A DNA stretch of 64,000 nt from NCBI GenBank assembly GCA_023431185.1, contig JAEYXS010000117.1:62001-126000 (forward strand), given 5' to 3'. The DNA is from Verrucomicrobiota bacterium. Lineage in GTDB: Bacteria > Verrucomicrobiota > Verrucomicrobiia > Limisphaerales > JAEYXS01. This document shows positions 25,553 to 34,399 of the stretch, piece by piece. The position numbers and the translations under genes are program-made. The notes beneath the pieces are model-generated. The model searched no databases, was not told where the DNA came from, and saw only the letters and a program-made list of their open reading frames with translations. Every line of letters starts with the position of its first letter. The first letter of the stretch is position 1.

Positions 25553-26500
25553 ATGGCTGCCCAAAACATGCAAACACGTCTCCTTGGCAAAACTGGTCTG
25601 CAACTCCCCGTCCTTAGCTTTGGTACTTCCTCACTAGGCCAGGAATTTCGCAGCGTCTCTCTGGATGAAGCGCTCAAGTCCGTGCGCGTTGCCCTAGACA
25701 GCGGCTTGAACTTCATCGACACATCTCCGTTCTACGGTCGCGGCATGAGCGAAGTCTTGCTGGGCATCGCGTTGCGTGGCGTACCGCGTGATAGCTATAA
25801 ACTTTGCACCAAGCTCGGCCGTTACGATATTCAACACTTTGATTTCAGTGCCAAGCGTGTGGCCGAGAGTGTAGACGTCTCTCTGCATCGCCTCGGCACC
25901 GACCACCTCGATATTATCCTCTGCCACGACATCGAGTTCGTGGAAATGCAGCAAATCGTGGATGAGACCATTCCTGCCCTGCGCAAGCTGCAACAGCAAG
26001 GTAAAGTGAAGTTCATCGGCTTCAGCGGCTATCCGCAAAAGATCTTCAAATTCATCTGTGACCAGACCGATGTAGATTGCGCCTTGAGCTACAATCAATA
26101 CACGCTGCAGAACACCCGATTCGCGGATGAAACGGTTCCTTATCTGAAAGCCAAAGGCGTCGGCATCATGAACGCCGGCCCTTTCAGCGCCCGCCTGCTC
26201 ACCAATGCTCCCCTTCCCGCTTGGTTGAAGGAACCGGAATCCGTGAAAGCCGCCGCCCGCAAGGCCGCCGAAGTCTGCTCCAAGAAAGGTTCCGATATCG
26301 CCAAGTTGGCCCTCCAGTTCTCCCTCGCCAATCCAGACATCACTACCACCGTGGCTGGCAGCGCCAATCCTAGCAATATCCGCAACTGGGCCAAATGGGC
26401 GGCTGAACCGATCGACCAAGAACTGTTGGCGGAAGTCCTCGCCATCTTCGCTCCGGTCAAAAATATCGGCCACACAGAAGGCTTGCTGAAAAACAACTAG
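25553..26500 (+). CDS. Aldo/keto reductase, L-galactose/L-fucose dehydrogenase-like
   Basis: The 315-residue product starts at ATG 25553 (ATG 25568 is an alternative) and begins RLLGKTGLQLPVLSFGTSSL. The catalytic set is visible: the aspartate and tyrosine in FIDTSPFYGRGMSE, the lysine in KLCTKLGRY and the histidine in DIILCHDIEF. The closest branch by pattern is the L-galactose 1-dehydrogenase/L-fucose dehydrogenase group of aldo/keto reductases, which oxidise the sugar to the lactone with NAD(P)+. It opens the AraC-controlled operon; the lactonase and a zinc dehydrogenase downstream would take the product further. The exact sugar is not determined by sequence. Confidence 0.9.
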   Translation: MAAQNMQTRLLGKTGLQLPVLSFGTSSLGQEFRSVSLDEALKSVRVALDSGLNFIDTSPFYGRGMSEVLLGIALRGVPRDSYKLCTKLGRYDIQHFDFSAKRVAESVDVSLHRLGTDHLDIILCHDIEFVEMQQIVDETIPALRKLQQQGKVKFIGFSGYPQKIFKFICDQTDVDCALSYNQYTLQNTRFADETVPYLKAKGVGIMNAGPFSARLLTNAPLPAWLKEPESVKAAARKAAEVCSKKGSDIAKLALQFSLANPDITTTVAGSANPSNIRNWAKWAAEPIDQELLAEVLAIFAPVKNIGHTEGLLKNN

Positions 26501-26518
26501 CCGTCGCAGAATTCAATC

Positions 26519-29500
26519 ATGCATCTGCGTTTCCTCATCATCCTGGCTTTGGTCATTTGCGGCGGCATCTCTGTGCCTGCTGCTTCTGTCTCCCTCTTCG
26601 ACGGCAAGACCTTGAACGGCTGGGAAGGCGACACGAACAAAGTCTGGCGGGTACAGGACGGCGTGATCGTCGGTGGCTCGTTAGCGGGCAATCCTCGGAA
26701 CGAATTCCTGGCTACCAAAAAGAGCTACCGCAACTTCAACCTGAAGCTGGAGTATAAGCTCATCGGCACGGAAGGCTTCGTGAACGGCGGCGTGCAATTC
26801 CGCAGCAAGCGCATCCCCAATCCGCCCAATGAGATGTCCGGCTATCAGGCCGATATCGGTGCCACACACACCGGCTCGCTCTATGATGAATCGCGTCGTA
26901 ACAAGATGCTCCTCGTAGCCGACAAGGAGCTCATCACGCGCACGGAGAAAACCAATGATTGGAACACCTACGAAGTCCGCGCCGAAGGCCAGCGCATCCG
27001 CATTTTGCTGAATGGCCGCCAGACGGCTGACTTCACGGAACGCGATTCCGGCATCGAACTGGACGGCGTCATCGCCTTGCAAATCCACGGCAACTGCAAA
27101 GCGGAGATCTCTTTCCGCAATATCAGCATCGAACCACTACCCGACGCCCTTGTTCCATCGGAGCCAGAAATCCTCGGCCGCTTTGGCGAAGGCAAACCAG
27201 GCCCCCCATTGCCCGGTTGGATCAACGGCAAATTCGCCTTGGGCACTAATGAGACCGTTGTTTTCATCGGCCAGGAAAACTTCGTCCGCGAGCAAAAGGT
27301 TGGTGAACTGGAATCCCTGCTCGCTGCCGGTTATGCCGCCAAACAGCCTCGTTTCCGCTTCATGTCCTGGGAGGGTGATACCGTTTATGAGCAATGGCGT
27401 GATCTGAACTTCGGTTCTTGGACCGCCCAACTCGAAGCTGCCGGTGCCACCATGGTCATCGTGCAATACGGGCAGATGGAAGCCCTCGATGGCAAAGCAC
27501 GACTGACTGAATTCACCACCGCGTATCATCGTCTGCTCGATCAGTTCAGCGCTCGCACCAAGCGCTTGGTGCTGGTCTCACCGATGCCTTTCGAGAAACC
27601 ACTGGCCAGCCACGCGCCAGATCTCACTTTGCGCAATGCCGATGTCGCCCTCTACGCCAATGCCATTCGGGACATCGCCAAACAACGTGGCGCAGTCTTC
27701 GTGGATCTGGTCGCTCCTCTGTCAAAGCGTGCCAGCAATGCGGCCCGCCTCACCGAGGATGGCATTCACCCGACGGATTCCGGTCTGCGTGTCGTCGCCC
27801 AAGTCATCGCGGCTGAACTAGGTTCTCTAACTGGTCCGCAGAGTGTTCCGGCAAACTTGCGCGAGACCATCGTGGAAAAGAACCAGCTTTGGTTCGATGT
27901 CTGGCGTCCAGCCAATTGGTCTTTCGTCTATGGTGACCGAGTTTCGCAGATGTTCGGCAAAGCGGGTGGTAATTCCCCCACCCTGCGCGAAACCTTTGAG
28001 CGCTACAAACCGCTCATCGCCGAGATCGATACCCGCATCCATGCGCTGGCCAAGGGCGATAAAGTGACGTTTCCTCCGTTGGTGCAGCAGCCAGCCCCAG
28101 TGGAATTGCCCGTGCTGACACCCGCGGAGCAGATGGCAAAATTCACCGTCGCAGAAGGCTACGAGATCAACCTCTTCGCTTCTGAGGCAGAAGGCATCGC
28201 CAAACCCACGCAATTCGCCTGGGATGAACGCGGTCGCCTCTATGTCGCCTGCTCGCCCACATATCCGCAAACCTATGCGGCGGCCAAACCGGTGGATTAC
28301 ATCATCGTCCTGGAAGACACCAACGGCGATGGCAAAGCGGACAAGTCTTGGCGCTTCGCCGAGGGCCTCACCATGATCCAAGGCTTGGAACCTGGTGCTG
28401 GCGGTCTTTACGTCTGCGACTTCGATAAAATTCTCTTCCTGCGCGATACGAACAACGATGGCAAAGCGGATGAGCGCAAGGTGCTCTTCTCCGGCTTCGG
28501 CATTGGTGACACGCATCAGCTCGTCAATTCCATCAGCCATGGCCCCGATGGCACGCTTTGGTTCACGCAAGGTCTGCACGCTTTCTCTCGCGTAGAAACG
28601 CCTTGGGGCCTCGCCCGATTGGACAAATCAGGTGTCTGGCGTTTCCATCCGAAACGCCTCCAACTGCAAGGCTTCTTCAACGGCGGCAAAGCCGGTCATA
28701 ACTGCTGGGGCGTGGCCTTCGATGATTACAACCAAGTCTTTCATAAATCCGGCGACCGTCCTGTGGGTTACTGGTCTGTGCCTGGCATGACCAAGATCAG
28801 CACCCCCGATGAATATCATCCTGTCGGCCCGCTCTTCGACACCTCGCCCAAGACTACTTCGCTCGACATCATTGGCACCCGCGCTTTGCCAGATGAAATC
28901 CAAGGCCATGCGCTTATTGGCGGCTATTTCGGCAGCGTGGTGGAACTGCATCGCTTCGAAGACAACGGCTCCGGCTTCAAGACCACGCAACTGCCTAAGC
29001 TGGTGAAATCCTCCGACAATTCGTTCCGTCCGGTGGATGTCAGTGTAGGGCCGGATGGTGCGATGTATCTGGCCGACTGGTTCAATCCCGTCATCGGCCA
29101 CTATCAAGCCAGCTATGCCGATCCGCGCCGCGACAAGACGCACGGCCGCATCTGGCGCATCACCGCCAAGGGCCGTCCGCTGGTGAAGCAGCCTAATCTC
29201 GCCAAGATGAAACCTGCAGAACTCGTCATGCAATTGTCCTCGCCTGAGCGCTGGACCCGATATCAAGCCAAACGCCTGCTCTTCTACACTCCCACCGCAG
29301 AAACGCTGCGTGCGGTCGATAATTGGGTGGCCAAACTGAACCCTTCCGAGCCCGAGTACGAACGCTGGCTGCTGGAAGCCATCAATATCTATGAAGCGCA
29401 TGAAGTTGCGCAAACGGACCTTCTGGCCAAATTGCTCAAGGCCAAAGACGCACGCGTGCGTGCTTATGGCACACGCGTCATCGGTAACTGGGCTGCCAAA

Positions 29501-30157
29501 TTGCCCAATGCGGAGGCTTTGCTGAATGAACGCATACGCGATGAGAACTCACGTGTGCGCCTCGAGGCCGTTGTCGCCGCCAGCTACGTCAACAAGCCCG
29601 AGGCTGCCGAGATCATCACCAAGGCACTTGATGCCCCGCGTGATCGTTTCCTCGACTACGCCCTTGCACAGAGCGCCCGTTCTCTCAAGCCAGTCTGGGA
29701 ACCTGCACTTGCCGCCAACCAACTCAAACTGGATGCCGCTCACAAAGATTACCTGCTCAAACTCGCCACCGCTGTGACTCCAAGCTCCCCCGGAAAGATC
29801 ACTTACGAAATGGCCTGCCTGCCCTGCCATCAGCCTGACGGCAAAGGCTTGGCTGGAGTCTATCCCTCGCTCGTTGGTAGTGATTGGGTGAAGGGTGATA
29901 CTGCCCGGCTCATCAAAGTGGTGCTGCACGGTCTTGATGGCCCCATCACCGTGAACGGTCAGCCCTTTGTGATGCAGAACCCCATCCCGATGCCCTCGAT
30001 GGCTGGCCTGGAAGATCAACAGATCGCAGAAGTGCTGACCTACATCCGCAGCGAATTTGCTCAGACCCAAAAAAGTGTCACCGCCGCCGAGGTAAAAGCC
30101 GTCCGAGCCGCGACAGCAAATCGGGAAACACCCTGGACGGAAGCGGAGCTGAAATAG
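26519..30157 (+). CDS. DUF1080 - SGNH hydrolase - PVC-type propeller - HEAT - cytochrome c fusion protein
   Basis: The 1212-residue product starts at ATG 26519 and has a signal peptide (about 1-22). In order: DUF1080/3-keto-disaccharide hydrolase jellyroll (LFDGKTLNGWEGD, about 24-205); an SGNH/GDSL-like hydrolase domain (about 225-450) with the C-terminal D414-G-I-H417 pair in TEDGIHPTDSG, while the usual nucleophile block is altered (VVFIGQENFVREQ); a membrane-bound-dehydrogenase-type six-blade propeller (about 530-890, KFTVAEGYEINLFASEAEGI); HEAT-like helices (about 900-1075); and a class I cytochrome c with C1100-L-P-C1103-H1104 and a methionine-rich end. It probably oxidises or deglycosylates a sugar in the periplasm and passes electrons on. 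It is second in the operon, 18 bases after the reductase. Confidence 0.9.
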   Translation: MHLRFLIILALVICGGISVPAASVSLFDGKTLNGWEGDTNKVWRVQDGVIVGGSLAGNPRNEFLATKKSYRNFNLKLEYKLIGTEGFVNGGVQFRSKRIPNPPNEMSGYQADIGATHTGSLYDESRRNKMLLVADKELITRTEKTNDWNTYEVRAEGQRIRILLNGRQTADFTERDSGIELDGVIALQIHGNCKAEISFRNISIEPLPDALVPSEPEILGRFGEGKPGPPLPGWINGKFALGTNETVVFIGQENFVREQKVGELESLLAAGYAAKQPRFRFMSWEGDTVYEQWRDLNFGSWTAQLEAAGATMVIVQYGQMEALDGKARLTEFTTAYHRLLDQFSARTKRLVLVSPMPFEKPLASHAPDLTLRNADVALYANAIRDIAKQRGAVFVDLVAPLSKRASNAARLTEDGIHPTDSGLRVVAQVIAAELGSLTGPQSVPANLRETIVEKNQLWFDVWRPANWSFVYGDRVSQMFGKAGGNSPTLRETFERYKPLIAEIDTRIHALAKGDKVTFPPLVQQPAPVELPVLTPAEQMAKFTVAEGYEINLFASEAEGIAKPTQFAWDERGRLYVACSPTYPQTYAAAKPVDYIIVLEDTNGDGKADKSWRFAEGLTMIQGLEPGAGGLYVCDFDKILFLRDTNNDGKADERKVLFSGFGIGDTHQLVNSISHGPDGTLWFTQGLHAFSRVETPWGLARLDKSGVWRFHPKRLQLQGFFNGGKAGHNCWGVAFDDYNQVFHKSGDRPVGYWSVPGMTKISTPDEYHPVGPLFDTSPKTTSLDIIGTRALPDEIQGHALIGGYFGSVVELHRFEDNGSGFKTTQLPKLVKSSDNSFRPVDVSVGPDGAMYLADWFNPVIGHYQASYADPRRDKTHGRIWRITAKGRPLVKQPNLAKMKPAELVMQLSSPERWTRYQAKRLLFYTPTAETLRAVDNWVAKLNPSEPEYERWLLEAINIYEAHEVAQTDLLAKLLKAKDARVRAYGTRVIGNWAAKLPNAEALLNERIRDENSRVRLEAVVAASYVNKPEAAEIITKALDAPRDRFLDYALAQSARSLKPVWEPALAANQLKLDAAHKDYLLKLATAVTPSSPGKITYEMACLPCHQPDGKGLAGVYPSLVGSDWVKGDTARLIKVVLHGLDGPITVNGQPFVMQNPIPMPSMAGLEDQQIAEVLTYIRSEFAQTQKSVTAAEVKAVRAATANRETPWTEAELK

Positions 30158-30161
30158 CACT

Positions 30162-30869
30162 GTGAACCACACGATCCAACAGCATGGTTTCTGTCTCGTC
30201 AGCGGCGTGCTTTCCGCTCAGGAGGTTGAAAGTTTGCGCACGGAAACTGTCGGTTTAAACAGCCGGTATCGTGGTGGCGCTAGAAACCTGCTCGCACAAT
30301 CTCCCCGGATAAATGCCTTGGCCCATCAGCACTCCGTGAAGCAGATCGCTGACAAGGCATTGGAGGCGGAGGCTTTTCCCGTTCGCGCACTGTTCTTCGA
30401 TAAAGTGGCTGAAGCCAACTGGAAAGTGCCGTGGCACCAGGACACGGCCATCGCCGTTCACCAACGGGCCGATGCACCTGGATTCACTGGCTGGTCAGAG
30501 AAAGAAGGCGTTCCCCATGTCCACCCACCAGCTAGCGTACTTGAAGGCATAATCGCCTTGCGGCTCCACTTGGATGATTGCGGCCAGGACAATGGCCCGC
30601 TGCGGGTCATTCCCGGCAGCCACACTCAAGGCATACTCACCGCTGAACAGATTGAAGCCGCACGCCAGCGGGCTTCAGAAGTGATTTGCACGGCCAAAAC
30701 GGGCGACATTCTCGCTCTGCGACCATTGCTGTTGCACGCCTCTTCATCCGCACTATCACCCTCGCATCGCCGTGTCCTACATATCGAATACGCCTGTCAC
30801 CCCTTGCCGCACGGTCTTCAGTGGTTTGAGCAAGCCACAGCCGTATCGACTTTGAATCAGCATCCATGA
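30162..30869 (+). CDS. Phytanoyl-CoA dioxygenase (PhyH) family Fe(II)/2-oxoglutarate oxygenase
   Basis: The 235-residue product starts at GTG 30162, 4 bases after the preceding stop, and overlaps the next gene by 4 bases (ATGA), so it is part of the operon. The iron ligands are in WHQDTAI (H92, D94) and LLHASS (H192), and the 2-oxoglutarate-binding arginine is in SHRRVLHIEY (R203 or R204). DDCGQDNGPLRVIPGSH is the PhyH family's signature before the distal histidine. It likely hydroxylates a small molecule; family members in catabolic operons act on diverse substrates, so the target here, perhaps a modified sugar or an aglycone, is unknown. Confidence 0.92.
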   Translation: MNHTIQQHGFCLVSGVLSAQEVESLRTETVGLNSRYRGGARNLLAQSPRINALAHQHSVKQIADKALEAEAFPVRALFFDKVAEANWKVPWHQDTAIAVHQRADAPGFTGWSEKEGVPHVHPPASVLEGIIALRLHLDDCGQDNGPLRVIPGSHTQGILTAEQIEAARQRASEVICTAKTGDILALRPLLLHASSSALSPSHRRVLHIEYACHPLPHGLQWFEQATAVSTLNQHP

Positions 30870-31891
30870 AAGCCATCCAACTCGAAAAACCTCTTTCCTT
30901 CCGTCACATCGAAATTCCCGAATCACCTAAACCTGCTGCCGGTGAAGTGGTCGTGCGCATCCATCGAGTCGGCATCTGCGGCACCGACCTGTCAGGTTAT
31001 CTCGGCAAGATGCCTTTCTTCAGCTATCCGCGCATCCCCGGCCATGAACTCGGCGTGGAAGTCATCGCGACCGGCGAAGGAGTCACGAATGTCAAAATCG
31101 GTGACCGTTGTTCAGTGGAGCCCTACATCAACTGTGGCCACTGCTATTCCTGCCGTCGCGGCCATACGAATTGCTGTGAGACGAACAAAACCCTCGGTGT
31201 GATGTGCGATGGCGGCCTGACCGAGCGCATGATTCTCCCGGCGCGCAAACTGCACGTCTCAAAGAAACTTACCTTCGAGCAGCTGGCGCTTGTGGAGACG
31301 CTCGCCATCGGCTGCCACGCGGTGAACCGGGGCAATCCCAAGCCCGGGGAACATGTGTTGATCATCGGAGCTGGACCGATCGGGCTGAGTGCCATCGAAT
31401 TCGCCAAGCTCTCTGGAGCCAAGACCATCGTCATGGACATGAACGAGCAACGCCTCGCCTTCGTCCGTGAGAAGATGGGCGTGCCTGACACTATTCTCAC
31501 CAAAAACGATGGCGAAGAATTGAAGCGCCTCACCGAATTGACCAATGGCCAACTGGCCGATGTGGTCGTGGATGCCACTGGCAGCAATAAATCCATGGCG
31601 AATGCGCTCAACTACTGCGCTTTCCTGGGTCGCCTCGTTTATGTCGGCATCACGCAGCAGGAGATATCCTTTCTACATGCTCCCGCCCTGCATCGCCGTG
31701 AGCTCGCCATCCTCGCCAGCAGAAATGCCCTCCCAGGTGATTTCACCCGCATCATCAAACATATCGAGAATGGTGAGATCAACACGAACACTTGGATCAC
31801 CCATAACTCTTCCTTCGAAGGCATGATCGATGCCTTTCCGAGCTGGGTGAAACCGGAAACAGGTGTTATCAAAGCAGTCGTAGCCGTGTAA
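30866..31891 (+). CDS. Zinc-dependent alcohol dehydrogenase (sorbitol/L-galactonate dehydrogenase-like)
   Basis: The 341-residue product starts at ATG 30866. Catalytic zinc ligands are C38 (GICGTD), H60 and E61 (PGHELGVEV). The structural zinc site is complete: C90, C93, C96 and C104 in the run INCGHCYSCRRGHTNCC. The NAD domain carries HVLIIGAGPIGLSAIEFAKL. It belongs to the sorbitol/threonine dehydrogenase type of MDR enzymes; the sugar-acid branch includes L-galactonate 5-dehydrogenase. In an operon with a sugar 1-dehydrogenase and a lactonase, oxidation of the aldonate is the simplest role. It overlaps the PhyH gene by 4 bases and precedes the lactonase by 12. Confidence 0.93.
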   Translation: MKAIQLEKPLSFRHIEIPESPKPAAGEVVVRIHRVGICGTDLSGYLGKMPFFSYPRIPGHELGVEVIATGEGVTNVKIGDRCSVEPYINCGHCYSCRRGHTNCCETNKTLGVMCDGGLTERMILPARKLHVSKKLTFEQLALVETLAIGCHAVNRGNPKPGEHVLIIGAGPIGLSAIEFAKLSGAKTIVMDMNEQRLAFVREKMGVPDTILTKNDGEELKRLTELTNGQLADVVVDATGSNKSMANALNYCAFLGRLVYVGITQQEISFLHAPALHRRELAILASRNALPGDFTRIIKHIENGEINTNTWITHNSSFEGMIDAFPSWVKPETGVIKAVVAV

Positions 31892-31903
31892 TAAATCACG
31901 CTT

Positions 31904-32731
31904 ATGCGTCTCGATAGCCACCAACACTTCTGGAATTACAGCGCGGAGCAGTATCCGTGGATTCAACCAGCGTGGCCGATCAAGCGCACATTCTTGCCAA
32001 ACGACTTGGCTCCGTTGCTAAACCAAGCTGGACTCGACGGCTGTATCGCCGTGCAGGCGCGTCAGACACTCGAAGAATCCCGTTGGCTACTCGAACTGGC
32101 CGACCAGTCACCCATCATCAAAGGCGTCGTCGGTTGGGTAGATTTGCGTTCGGATAAAGTTGAAGAGCAGCTCGCACAGTTTACCAAGCATCCCAAATTC
32201 GTTGGTGTGCGTCATGTGGTGCAGGATGAACCGGATGACAACTTCATGCTGCGACCGGATTTCCTACGCGGCATCAGCAAGCTGAAGCAGTTCAAACTGC
32301 GCTACGACATCCTAATCTATCCGAAGCAACTGCCTGCTGCGATCAAGCTGGTGCAGCAATTTCCTGAACAGCCATTCGTACTAGATCACATCGCGAAGCC
32401 GCATATCAAAGACGGCAGCATATCGCCTTGGCGTGAGCAAATCCAAGAACTGGCCAAAGCACAGAATCTAATGTGCAAAGTCTCCGGCATGGTGACCGAG
32501 GCCAAGTGGCAAGGCTGGCGCTACGATCACTTAGTGCCGTATCTCGATGTGGTCAGTGAAGCCTTCGGCACCAACCGCCTGATGTATGGTTCCGACTGGC
32601 CCGTCTGCTTGCTAGCGGGTTCTTATCCGCAAGTTTACAGCTTGGCTCAACGCTACTTCACCAATCAGCCAGAGGCGGTGAAGGCCAAGATATTCGGCGG
32701 CAATGCGGCCGAGTTTTACCTGTCGCGATGA
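31904..32731 (+). CDS. COG3618 amidohydrolase, predicted sugar lactonase (L-fucono-/L-galactonolactonase-like)
   Basis: The 275-residue product starts at ATG 31904 and opens MRLDSHQHFWNYSAEQYPWI: H6 and H8 are the first metal-site histidines of the amidohydrolase barrel. VGVRHVVQDEPDDNFMLRPD, PFVLDHIAKPHIKDG and LMYGSDWPVCLLAG match the COG3618 group, which contains L-fuconolactonase and L-rhamnonolactonase. It should hydrolyse the lactone made by the aldo/keto reductase to the free aldonate. It overlaps the DUF3267 gene by 4 bases (ATGA). Confidence 0.94.
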   Translation: MRLDSHQHFWNYSAEQYPWIQPAWPIKRTFLPNDLAPLLNQAGLDGCIAVQARQTLEESRWLLELADQSPIIKGVVGWVDLRSDKVEEQLAQFTKHPKFVGVRHVVQDEPDDNFMLRPDFLRGISKLKQFKLRYDILIYPKQLPAAIKLVQQFPEQPFVLDHIAKPHIKDGSISPWREQIQELAKAQNLMCKVSGMVTEAKWQGWRYDHLVPYLDVVSEAFGTNRLMYGSDWPVCLLAGSYPQVYSLAQRYFTNQPEAVKAKIFGGNAAEFYLSR

Positions 32732-33279
32732 TCTCCTTATCGCCAGCAAAGCGCATCCCGGTGCGATTGGATCTGGCGCAGGCCAATCTGGCGAGCATCG
32801 GCACATTGGCAGTCGGCAGCCTGCTGCTAGTCCTGCTGGCGCGGCGTGAACCAGACTACAATGCCTTCCGCTGGTTCCATCTCTTTTACTTCCTGTTGGG
32901 CTTGCCGGTTTTGGTGGCTGTTCACGAAGGAGTCCACGCATTGGCCGGAATGATTTTCGGGAGATTGAATCCGGGCGCTTTCAAGTTCGGTGTTTTCTGG
33001 CACATCTTGATGCCTTACTGCCATTGCCGCGAGGCGGTTTCGTTGCCGACCTACCGCTTAATCCTCATCATGCCTTTGCTGCTTACGGTTCCGCTCTTCA
33101 TCTGGTTTCTGCTCCTCCATCCCGCCGTCTGGACCGCCATCCTGGCTGCCTTCTCGTTATCCGGCTGCCTAGGTGATCTCATGATCCTGAAAGCATTGAT
33201 GGGCATCAAACAGAACAGCCTCGTGCAGGACAGTCCAGATGAGGCAGGTTGCGATATCTTGGTGACGGAGGAAGCTTAG
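32728..33279 (+). CDS. DUF3267 putative membrane zincin
   Basis: The 183-residue product starts at ATG 32728, overlapping the lactonase stop. It has four hydrophobic segments and an HEGVH zinc-binding motif (H66, E67, H70) at the end of the second, with YCHCREAVSLPTYRLILIMP downstream, the DUF3267 pattern of site-2-protease-like membrane metallopeptidases. The substrate is unknown. Its translational coupling to a sugar lactonase may reflect only a shared transcript. It is the last gene of the operon and ends 4 bases before the stop of convergent mcsB. Confidence 0.88.
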   Translation: MISLSPAKRIPVRLDLAQANLASIGTLAVGSLLLVLLARREPDYNAFRWFHLFYFLLGLPVLVAVHEGVHALAGMIFGRLNPGAFKFGVFWHILMPYCHCREAVSLPTYRLILIMPLLLTVPLFIWFLLLHPAVWTAILAAFSLSGCLGDLMILKALMGIKQNSLVQDSPDEAGCDILVTEEA

Positions 33280-33283
33280 GCGT

Positions 33284-34399
33284 TTACTCGGCTTTGCTGT
33301 CGTTACCGGATGGTGGCGTCGTCGGAGCGATCGGGCGGCTGACTTTGGCCAGACGCTCGCGCAAAATATCAGAGCGCAAGACATCCCGCTCCTCGGTTCC
33401 CAGTTTCTCGGTGACCGTACTCTGTAAATGGCCAGGCTGGGTCATAATGAATAGCTCATCCACCAGCGGACGCTCCAGATTCGGGAAAAGCTGCAGGTCC
33501 ACGCCCAAACGCATGAGCGAGAGGAGATTCATCGTTTCCTTGGATGAGATGCTGTGCGCATTCGCCAGCACACCGTAGGCACGGCCGATCTGATTGAGCA
33601 CCACCTTGGGCTTGTCTTCCATCAGCTTCGTGCGTGCGTTTTCCTCATGCTCGATGATCTGGAAGAGCACCTTGGTCAGGCGTTCCACGATCTCCGGCTC
33701 CGATTGGCCCAAAGTCATCTGGTTGGATACTTGGAACACATTGCCATCCGCGCTGGTGCCTTCACCGTGCAAACCGCGCACGGCCAACCCCAGCTTGCTC
33801 ACGGCCTGGATGATCTGATTGATCTGATCTGCCAGCACCAAGCCCGGCAGATGGAGCATGGCACTCACACGGATGCCCGTGCCGAGATTTGTCGGACATG
33901 CCGTCAGATAGCCCAGCTTGGGTGAAAAAGCGTAATCCAGCTTCGTCTCCAGCAACGAATCCACCCGGTCGATATCTTCCCACGCTTCCTTGATCTGGAA
34001 ACCGGGGCGCAACGCCTGCATGCGCAGATGATCTTCTTCGTTGATCATCACACAAACGGACTCTTCCTTGTTCACCACCAGGCCACTGCCCGCACTCTTG
34101 GCGGCATGCTCGCGACTGATGAGATGGCGCTCCATCAAGATCTGCTTGTCCAACGCACTGAGCTGGTCCATGGAGGCCGCGTAGCTCTTCTTCATCTGCG
34201 GCAGGCTTTCGACCGCCGGCTGGATGGTCTCCAACGCCTTCACACGTTCGGGCTTCTTCGCCCAACCGGGGAAAGCCAGGCCACGAACATTGCGGGCCAG
34301 ACGCACCCGGCTCGACATGACGATCTTGTCATTCGGCCCTTTGCGCAGGCTGGCGTCCGCGAGCGAGATCAGGAACTGGTGGATGTTATCCAGACTCAT
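33284..34399 (-). CDS. mcsB: Protein-arginine kinase McsB (ATP:guanido phosphotransferase)
   Basis: The 371-residue product starts at ATG 34399, overlapping the end of mcsA by 4 bases. It matches the phosphagen kinase catalytic domain in the bacterial McsB form, which phosphorylates arginines in proteins. VMSSRVRLARNVRGLAFPGW at 28-47, the acidic INEEDHLRMQ near 120-130, the reactive cysteine C168 in YLTACPTNLGTGIRVS and RGLHGEGTSADGNVFQVSNQ are all present. The C-terminal RDVLRSDILRERL resembles the RDxxRA phospho-arginine allosteric site known from Firmicutes McsB. It would mark aggregated or unfolded proteins for Clp proteolysis. CtsR and ClpC, the usual partners, are not adjacent. Confidence 0.94.
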   Translation of the reverse strand: MSLDNIHQFLISLADASLRKGPNDKIVMSSRVRLARNVRGLAFPGWAKKPERVKALETIQPAVESLPQMKKSYAASMDQLSALDKQILMERHLISREHAAKSAGSGLVVNKEESVCVMINEEDHLRMQALRPGFQIKEAWEDIDRVDSLLETKLDYAFSPKLGYLTACPTNLGTGIRVSAMLHLPGLVLADQINQIIQAVSKLGLAVRGLHGEGTSADGNVFQVSNQMTLGQSEPEIVERLTKVLFQIIEHEENARTKLMEDKPKVVLNQIGRAYGVLANAHSISSKETMNLLSLMRLGVDLQLFPNLERPLVDELFIMTQPGHLQSTVTEKLGTEERDVLRSDILRERLAKVSRPIAPTTPPSGNDSKAE

